Positions 18,199 through 26,026 of a DNA stretch of 64,000 nt are shown one piece after another. The translations under genes were made by a program, and so were the position numbers. The notes beneath the pieces were generated by a model. It saw only the letters and a program-made list of their open reading frames with translations. It was not told the DNA's origin and did not search any database. Position 1 is the stretch's first letter. The number at the start of each line of letters is the position of its first letter. Where the stretch lies: NCBI GenBank assembly GCA_902774245.1, contig CACYHQ010000004.1, positions 124,001-188,000 on the forward strand, read 5' to 3'. This stretch comes from an uncultured bacterium. GTDB lineage: Bacteria > Verrucomicrobiota > Lentisphaeria > Victivallales > UBA1829.

Positions 18199-18798
18199 AT
18201 GTACCGCAACACGAAACATCAGGGGATCGTCTTCCGGATCATGGACAATGGCGGCCCTACCGACGACCGGGAATCATATATCGAGGAGGCGGCGGCGGAG
18301 ATCAACCGTTCGAAGTCGCTTTGCCACAAGGCGAACATGGCGGCCCCGACCGACCCGTCGTACCGGACGTATTTGGAAGAACTCTTTCAACGCAAGCTCG
18401 ACGATGTGACCATCCTCACGCCGTTCTACTGCGACATGGGGATCCGGGTCAGCCTCGGGCAAAAGGTCTTCATCAACGACAACGTGTACCTCTGCGCGGG
18501 CGGCGGCATCGAGATCCAGGACGGCGTGCTGATCGCGCCGCGGGTGTGCATCGCGACGGTGAACCATGACGTGAACAATCGCCACCGTTTCTTTACTTAC
18601 CATAAGGTGACCATTCGGAAAAACGCATGGATCTGCACCAATGCCACGATCTGTCCCGGCGTGACGATCGGCGAAAACAGCGTCGTCGCAGCCGGAGCCG
18701 TCGTGACAAAAGACGTACCCGACAATGTCGTCGTCGGCGGCAATCCCGCCCGGATCATCCGCCATCTGGATCCCGAGGAGCAAAAAGAAAAGTTCTGA
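18199..18798 (+). CDS. Hexapeptide-repeat sugar O-acetyltransferase (NodL/LacA/Maa type)
   Basis: The 199-aa protein has the left-handed beta-helix of the maltose/galactoside acetyltransferase family. Repeats run from about residue 75 (VFINDNVYLCAGGGIEIQDGVLIAP) to VTIGENSVVAAGAVVTKDVPDNVVVGGNPARII. The catalytic His is in ATVNHDVNN. Family enzymes move acetyl from acetyl-CoA to a sugar or Nod-factor hydroxyl. The N-terminus (EINRSKSLCHKANMAAPTD) matches the helical cap. The start has AGAGGA 6 nt upstream. It is monocistronic. Confidence 0.88.
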   Translation: MYRNTKHQGIVFRIMDNGGPTDDRESYIEEAAAEINRSKSLCHKANMAAPTDPSYRTYLEELFQRKLDDVTILTPFYCDMGIRVSLGQKVFINDNVYLCAGGGIEIQDGVLIAPRVCIATVNHDVNNRHRFFTYHKVTIRKNAWICTNATICPGVTIGENSVVAAGAVVTKDVPDNVVVGGNPARIIRHLDPEEQKEKF

Positions 18799-18996
18799 AC
18801 CGGTCCGCGTTCTTCCCGCTTTGGGCTGATGGGCTTCCATTGAAAGCGGAGGGGTGACGCGGGAAACGGTATCGCAAGTAGGTTGTAATACAGGGCCGGT
18901 TGCATGGTGATGATGTAACCGCCCCTCTTTGGATTTGTGTTTCGGAAGAATCTTCTACCTCAACAACAGCGGCCGAAATACCATTTTTAACCTCAG
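18799..18996. other. Intergenic stretch with a possible RNA hairpin
   Basis: After the acetyltransferase stop, CCGCTTT (about 18819) can pair with AAAGCGG (about 18843), with outer CCGCGT/ACGCGG arms. There is no T-run, so it is not a convincing terminator. No gene is seen. Confidence 0.3.
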
Positions 18997-19214
18997 ATCG
19001 TGGAAAAATCGTGGAAAACCATAAAAAACAGTGATAACAACTCCTGCTTCTCACCTCAAAAGTCCGTCAAGGTACCCCAATGGGAGGATTGTTTCGGTTG
19101 TAGCTTGCCGGGACACATGGTTTTTGCATCGACTTGCTTTTTGAAACGAGCTGAACGGGCAGTTTTTCTGAGCTCAGAAGCTTTCCACGTTTTTTTCCAC
19201 GATTTTTCCACGAT
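18997..19214. repeat. 22-bp perfect inverted repeat enclosing 174 bp
   Basis: ATCGTGGAAAAATCGTGG (plus four A) at 18997-19018 is exactly mirrored at 19193-19214. Each arm itself contains the direct repeat ATCGTGGAAAA twice. The short frames inside show no coding character. The whole 18799-19283 gap holds only this and the terminator below. Confidence 0.8.
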
Positions 19215-19227
19215 TCGTGGCACGAAA

Positions 19228-19272
19228 CATAAAAAATCACCATGTTTCACAGTGTATGAAAAATGGTGATTT
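19228..19272 (-). terminator. Terminator of tRNA-Arg
   Basis: AAATCACCAT (19234-19243) pairs with ATGGTGATTT (19263-19272). On the reverse strand the stem is followed by TTTTTT, 12 nt after the tRNA 3' end. Confidence 0.8.
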
Positions 19273-19283
19273 GAGCTCAAATT

Positions 19284-19360
19284 TGGCGGTGGCAGCGGGG
19301 ATCGAACCCACGACCTGCTCTTTAGGAGAGAGCCGCTCTATCCAACTGAGCTATGCCACC
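19284..19360 (-). tRNA. tRNA-Arg (anticodon CCU)
   Basis: The full cloverleaf is visible on the reverse strand. The acceptor is GGTGGCA / TGCCACC, the D-arm GCTC..GAGC, the anticodon stem GCTCT / AGAGC around loop CTCCTAA (anticodon CCT), and the T-arm GTGGG TTCGATC CCCGC. The discriminator is G and CCA is encoded. It decodes AGG. Confidence 0.95.
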
Positions 19361-19449
19361 GCTTCAGAGTCTTTGCAAAAAAATAATGGTCCGTGATGAT
19401 CCGGCACCTGTTTCTTCTGCATGTTTTGTGCGGTTTCGAGCAAGTATAT

Positions 19450-19478
19450 ACTATAGCGCCGTTTCACCGAAAAATCAA
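19450..19478 (-). promoter_or_regulatory. Promoter of tRNA-Arg
   Basis: On the reverse strand there is TTGATT, 17 bp, TATAGT, about 90 bp before the tRNA 5' end. Apart from this and the dyad at 19534 the 19361-19682 gap shows nothing. Confidence 0.65.
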
Positions 19479-19533
19479 GCGGCGATCCGAAAAACGATGT
19501 TCCTCTTCGGGGATTCGCTCCAAGGCAAAAAAG

Positions 19534-19549
19534 ATACCCTTTAGGGTAT
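19534..19549. promoter_or_regulatory. Short dyad, possible operator
   Basis: ATACCCT-TT-AGGGTAT is a 7-bp inverted repeat with a 2-bp centre, 134 bp before the secreted Gly-rich gene. No regulator is known. Confidence 0.3.
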
Positions 19550-19682
19550 ACGGGTTCCTGACGCCCGGTTTTTGAAAAAAAGTTGGTGTCCGGCACAATA
19601 TCAAGCGCGGCGGGAGCGTTATTTGATCAGAAGCGCGCAACAGAAACAACAAACTCAACCAACACACGATCAGGAGCCTACA

Positions 19683-20144
19683 ATGAAATCCATTTCCCAT
19701 CTTCTCATCAATAAACTCTCCGCCGTCATCATCATCGCCGCGGTCGCCGGGCTGGTCTCGATCAACGCGTTCGCACACACCAACGAGCACATGGGCTTCG
19801 GCGGATTCCAGCCCTTCGGCGGATTCGGATACGGGTATGGCGGATACGGGTTCGGCGGCTACGGCATGGACTTCGGTTACACCTTCGCCGGATTCGGCGG
19901 ATTCGGGCACGGCATGGACTTCGGCGGCCACTTCGGCGGACATCATTCCGATGTTCATTTCGCTGGCAATTTCAGCGGATTCGGACCTGGGTTCACCGCT
20001 CAGAACGTGGTCCACGCATCGAACCGGAAGATCGTCCCTCTGCCACCCACCGCTTCGGCCGTGAACACGTCCATCACCTACGATGAATCCGGCGAACTCC
20101 ACGTCCGCCCGTTCGACGACGAGGACCTCTTCGTGGAGGATTGA
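19683..20144 (+). CDS. Secreted Gly/Phe/His-rich protein of unknown function
   Basis: The 153-aa protein starts at 19683 behind AGGAG. It has a signal peptide (LSAVIIIAAVAGLVSINAFA). The mature part has low-complexity aromatic-glycine repeats (GFGGFQPFGGFGYGYGGYGF, about residues 38-95) with scattered His (GHFGGHHSDVHF). It ends in a more ordinary acidic tail (SGELHVRPFDDEDLFVED). Such Gly/Tyr/Phe-rich repeats can form flexible surface or matrix material, and the His could bind metal; both are guesses. No family is recognised. Confidence 0.7.
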   Translation: MKSISHLLINKLSAVIIIAAVAGLVSINAFAHTNEHMGFGGFQPFGGFGYGYGGYGFGGYGMDFGYTFAGFGGFGHGMDFGGHFGGHHSDVHFAGNFSGFGPGFTAQNVVHASNRKIVPLPPTASAVNTSITYDESGELHVRPFDDEDLFVED

Positions 20145-20335
20145 GGAGAGTTCAGGTCTCCTCGAAAACAACGATTGTTCCACGGGGCGTCTCCCAGGGG
20201 GTGGGAGGCGTCCCGATCTTTTTGCATTGATGAAAGCCCATATTCTTTCAATCGGCACTTGATTTTTCCGCCTTTCCGCTGTAATTTATCTGCCGGAAGA
20301 AATCATAAAAAACTCCCCCCTCCCCCCGGTGCATC

Positions 20336-22183
20336 ATGGCGCAGAACAACTCATCAGAATCCGCCGCAGAACAAAAAACATCCGAACATATCGTCGTGGA
20401 CGAACGCCTGAAGCTCCGGCGGCCGAGGCTCGGATGTTTCCTGCTCTTCTTCCTCTTTTTCTTCTCCGTCATCGGGTTGGGACTTCTCCTCTTCTCCACG
20501 ACGTTCAAGCGTCCGATCCTCTGCGAGACGCCGACGGATCGCGTTACCGTGTCCGATCCGTGCCGCGTCCTGCACGAAGAGGACCTGGAATTCGTGACGG
20601 AGCTCGCGAACAAGGTGGCGGACGAAGGCAACTGCGACATCGCCGTCATGTTCGTGGACGAGCATTTCGAAGACTTCCATGCGCTGTTCGACGCCGTGCT
20701 GGCGGACTGGTCGCCGGACAAGGGCGTATTGTTGATGTACGGATTGCAGGACGACAACATCAAAATGGCTCTGACGGGCGGTGAATGGCGTCTGACCGGG
20801 CACGACGAATCGCGGCTCTGCGGTGAGGTCGCCATTCAGGACTCGACCTGCCGGGCGAACCGGGTATGCTATCTTCTGAACCACCTGAAGGAATCCCTCG
20901 AACGGGCGAAACACGACGACCTGCCGAAAGGCACGCTGGAGCATTTCGACGGCGTCTATTTCGACTGGGCCCCGATGGCGCAGCCGGACTCGCTTCCGTA
21001 TCTGGCCGCCGTCATCAGCATCGTGATCGGGATCATCGCGATCATCTTCGGGCTGGTGTTCTGGAGAATGGGACGCACGGAACGGGCAAACAATCTGGCC
21101 CGTTACCGCGGGATCCTGGACGAATACGAACGGAGGCATCCGAACGAGCCGGAACTACAGCTCCTCGACTGGAACGAATATAAGGAAAAAGGCATCGCCA
21201 AGGTCCTTCGCCACCCGATCCTGCAAACCGTTTCGATCCTGCTCGCCGTGTCCCTCGGTGGACTTGTCGTTTCCTTCGGCGTCTTCAGCGGACCGGAGCA
21301 GGATCAATACACGATGGACAATGGGATCAAAAATCCCTATCCCTCTTCCCGCCGGGCGACGTACACCAGGGAAGTCCCCGAAGCGCCGTCCGGGGTCGTC
21401 GTCGACCTCGCGGACGCGTTCACGCCGGACGAAGAACGCGCCATTTCCGAGGCGGTCGGCCATCTGGAAGACGCCGTCGGCGGACAGGTCCAGGTCCTGA
21501 CCGTGAAGACCCTCGGCACTGCGTTTCTGGAGGACTACACACTCGAGGTCGCCTCCCGCTGGGAGATCGGCGAAGCCGGAAAAGACAACGGCGCGCTGCT
21601 CTTCCTCGCCATTGACGACCGCAGGAACCGCATCGAGGTCGGTTACGGCTGGGAAGCCTTCCTGACCGACGCCCGCTGCGGCGATCTGCTCCGCGACGCC
21701 GTGCCGGAACTCCGCGAGGCACGATACGCCGACGCCTGCCTGAAGATCATCCAGGGCATGGAGCGCTATCTCGCGGAAAACCCGGTCCTGGATACCGCCC
21801 GCGGCCTCGGGCAGAAAGGCGCGGTCGCGATCATCCCGTCCGTCAATCCTCCCGAATCGTCCCGGGATCCGCGTCAACCGGATTACATCGAGGCGTTTCT
21901 GGGCTCCTTCGGCATCCTGCTCGCCCTGCTGGGCGTCGTGCTCGGGTACTGGGGACGCGTCATGAAGACGTCGGTGCCCGGTTACTTCCTCTTCGATCCG
22001 GTCGAATTCCGCAAACTGTATTCCGGCAGCAGCACCGGCTCCTCGTCAGGCGGTTCGAGCCGGAGTTCCGGCCGCAGCTCAAGTTACAGTCACAGGTCAA
22101 GCTCTTCTCACAGGTCGGGCGGTTCCCGCAGATCGGGCGGCGGCGGCTCGTTCGGCGGAGGCGGCGCGTCCGGGAGATGGTAA
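20336..22183 (+). CDS. Membrane protein with two TPM domains
   Basis: The 615-aa protein has an N-terminal helix (FLLFFLFFFSVIGLGLLLF) followed by a TPM-like domain (about residues 70-200) that starts VSDPCRVLHEEDLEFVTELA but lacks a typical core. Two more helices follow (about 222-245 and 285-310). A standard TPM domain comes next (about 350-480: VVDLADAFTPDEERAI, DNGALLFLAIDDRRNRIEVGYG), then a helix near 525, and a Ser/Gly tail ending GGGGSFGGGGASGRW as in the YgcG family. TPM proteins are envelope-associated and include thylakoid Psb32-like repair factors; the role here is unknown. The RBS is weak. Confidence 0.82.
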   Translation: MAQNNSSESAAEQKTSEHIVVDERLKLRRPRLGCFLLFFLFFFSVIGLGLLLFSTTFKRPILCETPTDRVTVSDPCRVLHEEDLEFVTELANKVADEGNCDIAVMFVDEHFEDFHALFDAVLADWSPDKGVLLMYGLQDDNIKMALTGGEWRLTGHDESRLCGEVAIQDSTCRANRVCYLLNHLKESLERAKHDDLPKGTLEHFDGVYFDWAPMAQPDSLPYLAAVISIVIGIIAIIFGLVFWRMGRTERANNLARYRGILDEYERRHPNEPELQLLDWNEYKEKGIAKVLRHPILQTVSILLAVSLGGLVVSFGVFSGPEQDQYTMDNGIKNPYPSSRRATYTREVPEAPSGVVVDLADAFTPDEERAISEAVGHLEDAVGGQVQVLTVKTLGTAFLEDYTLEVASRWEIGEAGKDNGALLFLAIDDRRNRIEVGYGWEAFLTDARCGDLLRDAVPELREARYADACLKIIQGMERYLAENPVLDTARGLGQKGAVAIIPSVNPPESSRDPRQPDYIEAFLGSFGILLALLGVVLGYWGRVMKTSVPGYFLFDPVEFRKLYSGSSTGSSSGGSSRSSGRSSSYSHRSSSSHRSGGSRRSGGGGSFGGGGASGRW

Positions 22184-22219
22184 CCCCCCACAGTTGTCTC
22201 TTTCCCTTGAAAACAGGAA

Positions 22220-22262
22220 GGCTGCCGGTCTCGGATTGAGGCGCGGCAGCCGAATCTTTTTT
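22220..22262. terminator. Intrinsic terminator
   Basis: GGCTGCCG (22220-22227) pairs with CGGCAGCC (22244-22251), followed by GAATCTTTTTT. It ends the TPM gene and sits between convergent genes. Confidence 0.85.
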
Positions 22263-22284
22263 GAAGGTGAAAACCGAAGCGGTC

Positions 22285-23328
22285 TTACTTGACCGGCTCC
22301 GTGATGCCTTCCTTGGTCTGCGTCAGCGGTTTGACCGTGCCGTCGTCGTTGAAGAAGAGCTCGTCGATGCAGACGGAACGGCGCAGGCCCTGTCCCTTCT
22401 GTCCGTCGCGGTCGAGCGTGCCGTTGTGGTAGAAGAGGAACGTGCGGCCCTTGAAGTCGATCACGCCGGGATGAATGGTGAAGCTGTTCTTCGCCGCGCC
22501 GGTGACCTGGCCGCGGAACGTCCACGGGCCTCTGATGTTCTCGGCGGTGGAGTAGTTGATGACCTCGCCGCCGCGTCCCATACCGGGGTAGAAGTTGTAG
22601 TAGAGACCGTTGCGCTTGTAGAGCCATGGGCCTTCGGTGTAGTTCCGCATCCCGGTGTCGGTGATCTCGCCGTCGAGCTCGATCATGTTGTCTTTCAACT
22701 TCGCGACGTAGTTGTTCGTGTGTCCCCAGGAGAGCCACGCGGTGCCGTCGTCGTCGATCAGCACGGTCGGGTCGATGTCATTCCATCCGGCGCGGCCGCT
22801 GGTCATGTTGTCGAGCACGACCGGTTTTTCGACGGGCACGAACGGGCCGACGGGCGAATCCGCCACGGCGACGCCGATGGAGTTGCCACCGTTCTTATCG
22901 TCGCGGTACGTGCAGTACCAGTAGAATTTGCCGTTCTTGTGGGCGACCTGGGATGCCCACGCCGTGCCCTTGATGCCGCTCGGGAACTGTTCCGGCCGCA
23001 GCAGGACGCCGTGGCTGCGCCAGTGGACGAGGTCGTCCGAGGAATAGCAGCGCCAGTCGGCGATGTTGTAGTTGCCGGGGAGACCGTTCTGCTCGCCGTC
23101 GCGGTAGACGTCTTCGCCCGTATAGACGTATACGCGGTTCCCGACGACCAGCGGCGCGGGATCAGCGGTCCAGGCGTCCGTGAAGATCGGGTTGCCGGCG
23201 GGTTCCAGGTCGGTGCCGTCGTAGACTTTGTTTTCGAGCGCCTTGAGCTTTTCGCGTTCGAGCTGGCAGGAGGTGACAAGCAGGCCCGAAACGAGGATCG
23301 AACCGGCGAGGAGGAGTTTGGATTTCAT
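22285..23328 (-). CDS. GH43-family glycosidase lipoprotein
   Basis: The 347-aa protein has a lipoprotein signal (LLLAGSILVSGLLVTSC) and a five-bladed propeller with the three GH43 acidic residues in order: Asp56 (TADPAPLV, base), Asp186 (DIDPTVLID, pKa modulator) and Glu232 (YTEGPWLYK, acid). Family 43 enzymes cleave alpha-L-arabinofuranosides, beta-xylosides or beta-galactans; the substrate cannot be chosen from motifs. It is likely tethered to a membrane and acts on plant or host glycans. The RBS is AGGAG, and the gene has its own promoter. Confidence 0.9.
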   Translation of the reverse strand: MKSKLLLAGSILVSGLLVTSCQLEREKLKALENKVYDGTDLEPAGNPIFTDAWTADPAPLVVGNRVYVYTGEDVYRDGEQNGLPGNYNIADWRCYSSDDLVHWRSHGVLLRPEQFPSGIKGTAWASQVAHKNGKFYWYCTYRDDKNGGNSIGVAVADSPVGPFVPVEKPVVLDNMTSGRAGWNDIDPTVLIDDDGTAWLSWGHTNNYVAKLKDNMIELDGEITDTGMRNYTEGPWLYKRNGLYYNFYPGMGRGGEVINYSTAENIRGPWTFRGQVTGAAKNSFTIHPGVIDFKGRTFLFYHNGTLDRDGQKGQGLRRSVCIDELFFNDDGTVKPLTQTKEGITEPVK

Positions 23329-23396
23329 GGTTGCTCCTTTGGTGAACTATGAGGTGAAAGGGTGTGTTTTTGATATTTGAAAACGAAAACGAGCAT

Positions 23397-23425
23397 AATA
23401 TACCCATCCCCCTCGAAAAAGTCAA
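23397..23425 (-). promoter_or_regulatory. Promoter of the GH43 gene
   Basis: On the reverse strand there is TTGACT, 17 bp, TATATT, 69 bp before the start codon. Confidence 0.75.
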
Positions 23426-23454
23426 ACGGAATCGGGAAAAAGCTTCTTTTGTTT

Positions 23455-25995
23455 TCAGCGGAATTTCCGCAGGCGCAGGGCGTTCGTCACCACGAAGAGC
23501 GAACTGCACGCCATCGCCGCCGTCCCGAGCATGGGATGCAGACGCCACCCGAGCACCGGATACAGCGCGCCCGCCGCGACCGGGATCCCCAGCACGTTGT
23601 AGAAGAACGCCCAGAAGAGATTCAGGCGGATGTTGCGCATGACGGCGCGGCTCAGGCGGACGGCGGTCACCACATCGCGCAGGTCGCCGCGCAGAAGCAC
23701 CACGTCGGCGGTCTCCATCGCGATGTCCGTGCCGCCGCCGATGGCGATCCCGACGTCCGCACGGGCGAGCGCGGCCGCGTCGTTGATGCCGTCGCCGACC
23801 ATCGCCACCTTGCCGCCGTCCTGCTGAAGCTCGCGGATGCACGCCTCCTTGCCGTCCGGCAGGACGCCCGCGATCACACGGTCGACCCTGAGTTCGGACG
23901 CGGCGGCTTTCGCCGCGACTTCGGTGTCTCCGGTCAGCAGCACGGTCTTCAGTCCGAGTTCATGAAGCGCGCGCAAGGCGTCCGCGCTGCCGTCCTTCAC
24001 GGTGTCGCGGAGCGCCATGACGGCGCAAAGCTTTTTCGCGTCGAGGTCCGCCATGAAAAGCAGGCTGTGACCGCCGGATTCCAGCTCGCGGATCATGGTT
24101 TCCTGCGCATTCAGCGGGATCTCCTCGCGCTCCATCAGGCGCGCGTTGCCGCAGACATAGCGGACGCCGCCGACCGTGCCGGACACGCCCATCCCGGGCG
24201 TCGCGGAGAAACCCTCCACGCCCGAATCCGACACGCTCACGCCGTGTTCCTGCGCGTACTGCACGACGGCGCGCGCGAACGGATGTTCCGACTTCGATTC
24301 GAGCGGCACGGCGATCCGCAGGAAAGCCGTCTCTCCGCCGTCCGACTGCGTGCCGTCCGGGTTCAGCGTCACCACGCGGGTCACGCGGTGCCGCCCCTCG
24401 GTCACGGTCCCGGTCTTGTCCAGCACCACGGTTTTCACGCTGTGAAGCTCTTCCAGCGCGGCGGCGTTTTTGAACAGGATGCCGTATTTGGAGCCGACGC
24501 CCGTGCCGACCATGATCGCGATCGGCGTAGCGAGCCCGAGCGCACACGGACAGCTGATGACCAGCACGGCGATCGCGGTCGTCAGCGAGAAATAAACGGT
24601 CTGATGTTCGACGAACAGCCAGAAGCAGCCCGCCGCGAGCGCCGCGACCAGCACGGCAGGCACGAAAATGCCGCTCACGCGGTCCGCGAAACGCGAGATC
24701 GGCGCACTGGAATTCGAGGCGCTTTCCACCAGCCGGATGATGCGCGACAGCGTGGAGTCGCGCCCGACGCGTTCCGCACGGAACCGGAACGAGCCGTTCA
24801 CGTTCATCGTCCCGCTCACCACGCGGTCGCCCGGCTCCTTGCCGGCGGGCACGCTCTCCCCGGTCACGCTCGACTGGTCCACGACGCCGTTTCCGCTCAC
24901 GACCACGCCGTCCGCCGGGATCGACGATCCGGGCCGGATCACCACGACGTCGCCGACTGCGAGCTCATCGGCCGCGATCTCGATCTCCTGTACGCCCCGG
25001 ACCACGACCGCGGTCTTCGGCGACAGGTTCATCAGGCGGGACACGGCGTCCGTCGTGCGGCGTTTCGCCCGCGCCTCCAGGTATTTCCCGAAGGTCACGA
25101 GCACCAGGATCATGCCGGACGTCTCGAAATACAGGTTGCCCGCCGCCCCGGTCACGCGTGCGGCGTCCCCCTGCATCTTCCCGAGCAGCATTTCTCCGGT
25201 CATCACGAGGCTGTACAGCACGCTCGCGCCGGATCCGAGCATGATCAGCGAATCCATGTTCGGCGACAGCTTCAGGAAACGCCGCGCGCCGCTCACGAAA
25301 TACACCCGGTTCACGAACAGCAGCGGGATCACGAGGACGAGCTGAAGCCAGGCGGCGTCGAGCGGATAATCTTTCAGGAAGCCGTGCATGGCCGAGAACG
25401 CGACGCCTATGAGCGGGATCATCAGGATCGCCGACCAGAGGAACTGGCGGAACAGTTCGCGGCTCGGATCGGGAATAGACGCCGGAGCTTTCTTCTGTTT
25501 TGCTTCTGCCTGCCCGGCGGTTTCCGGCGCGGAAGCCGCCTTTGGCGCTTTTTCCACAAGTTCAGCCGTGAATCCGGCGTTCTTCACGGCATCCATGATC
25601 TTCTGCGGCATATCAGGTGCATTTTCGCATTTCACGGTCATGCGCCCGGTCACAAGATTGACCTCGGCGTCCTGCACGCCGGGGACCGCCCTCACTGCCT
25701 TCGCCACGTGCGCCTGACAGGACGCGCAGCGCATCCCGCCAACCTGAAAAACATGTTCAACAGCAAAAACCGGCGCAGGCGATTCCTCCACTATTTCGGC
25801 CGTGAATCCGGCGTTTTTCACCGCAGCGATGATCTTCTTCGGCATGTCCGGCGCATCGTCCGTCTCCACGGTCATGCGTCCCGTGATCAGATTCACCTCG
25901 GCGTTCTGCACGCCGGGGACCGCCTTCACGGCCTTCGCCACGTGCGCCTGACAGGATGCGCAGCGCATCCCGCCCACCTGAAATACATGTCTCAT
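23455..25995 (-). CDS. copA: Copper-exporting P1B-type ATPase with two N-terminal metal-binding domains
   Basis: The 846-aa protein carries two HMA domains, each with MRCASCQ (GGMRCASC near residues 8 and 88), joined by short linkers. It has eight predicted helices including the CPC metal site at Cys482-Pro-Cys484, the phosphorylation motif DKTGT at Asp526, an HP motif (SEHPFARA), and GDGINDAAALARADVGIAIG in the hinge. CPC plus CxxC domains indicate Cu(I) export (P1B-1). Typical MxCxxC becomes MRCASC. GGAGG precedes the start. It is the last gene of a reverse cluster, 31 bp after the antiporter gene. No CueR/CsoR-type regulator is beside it. Confidence 0.93.
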   Translation of the reverse strand: MRHVFQVGGMRCASCQAHVAKAVKAVPGVQNAEVNLITGRMTVETDDAPDMPKKIIAAVKNAGFTAEIVEESPAPVFAVEHVFQVGGMRCASCQAHVAKAVRAVPGVQDAEVNLVTGRMTVKCENAPDMPQKIMDAVKNAGFTAELVEKAPKAASAPETAGQAEAKQKKAPASIPDPSRELFRQFLWSAILMIPLIGVAFSAMHGFLKDYPLDAAWLQLVLVIPLLFVNRVYFVSGARRFLKLSPNMDSLIMLGSGASVLYSLVMTGEMLLGKMQGDAARVTGAAGNLYFETSGMILVLVTFGKYLEARAKRRTTDAVSRLMNLSPKTAVVVRGVQEIEIAADELAVGDVVVIRPGSSIPADGVVVSGNGVVDQSSVTGESVPAGKEPGDRVVSGTMNVNGSFRFRAERVGRDSTLSRIIRLVESASNSSAPISRFADRVSGIFVPAVLVAALAAGCFWLFVEHQTVYFSLTTAIAVLVISCPCALGLATPIAIMVGTGVGSKYGILFKNAAALEELHSVKTVVLDKTGTVTEGRHRVTRVVTLNPDGTQSDGGETAFLRIAVPLESKSEHPFARAVVQYAQEHGVSVSDSGVEGFSATPGMGVSGTVGGVRYVCGNARLMEREEIPLNAQETMIRELESGGHSLLFMADLDAKKLCAVMALRDTVKDGSADALRALHELGLKTVLLTGDTEVAAKAAASELRVDRVIAGVLPDGKEACIRELQQDGGKVAMVGDGINDAAALARADVGIAIGGGTDIAMETADVVLLRGDLRDVVTAVRLSRAVMRNIRLNLFWAFFYNVLGIPVAAGALYPVLGWRLHPMLGTAAMACSSLFVVTNALRLRKFR

Positions 25996-26026
25996 CGTTC
26001 AACCTCCATTATTTATAAAACCGTCA

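Noticed and set aside
19000-19269. 89-codon frame and its reverse partner inside the 22-bp inverted repeat
   Set aside because: No RBS; the ends are the repeat arms and a terminator stem.
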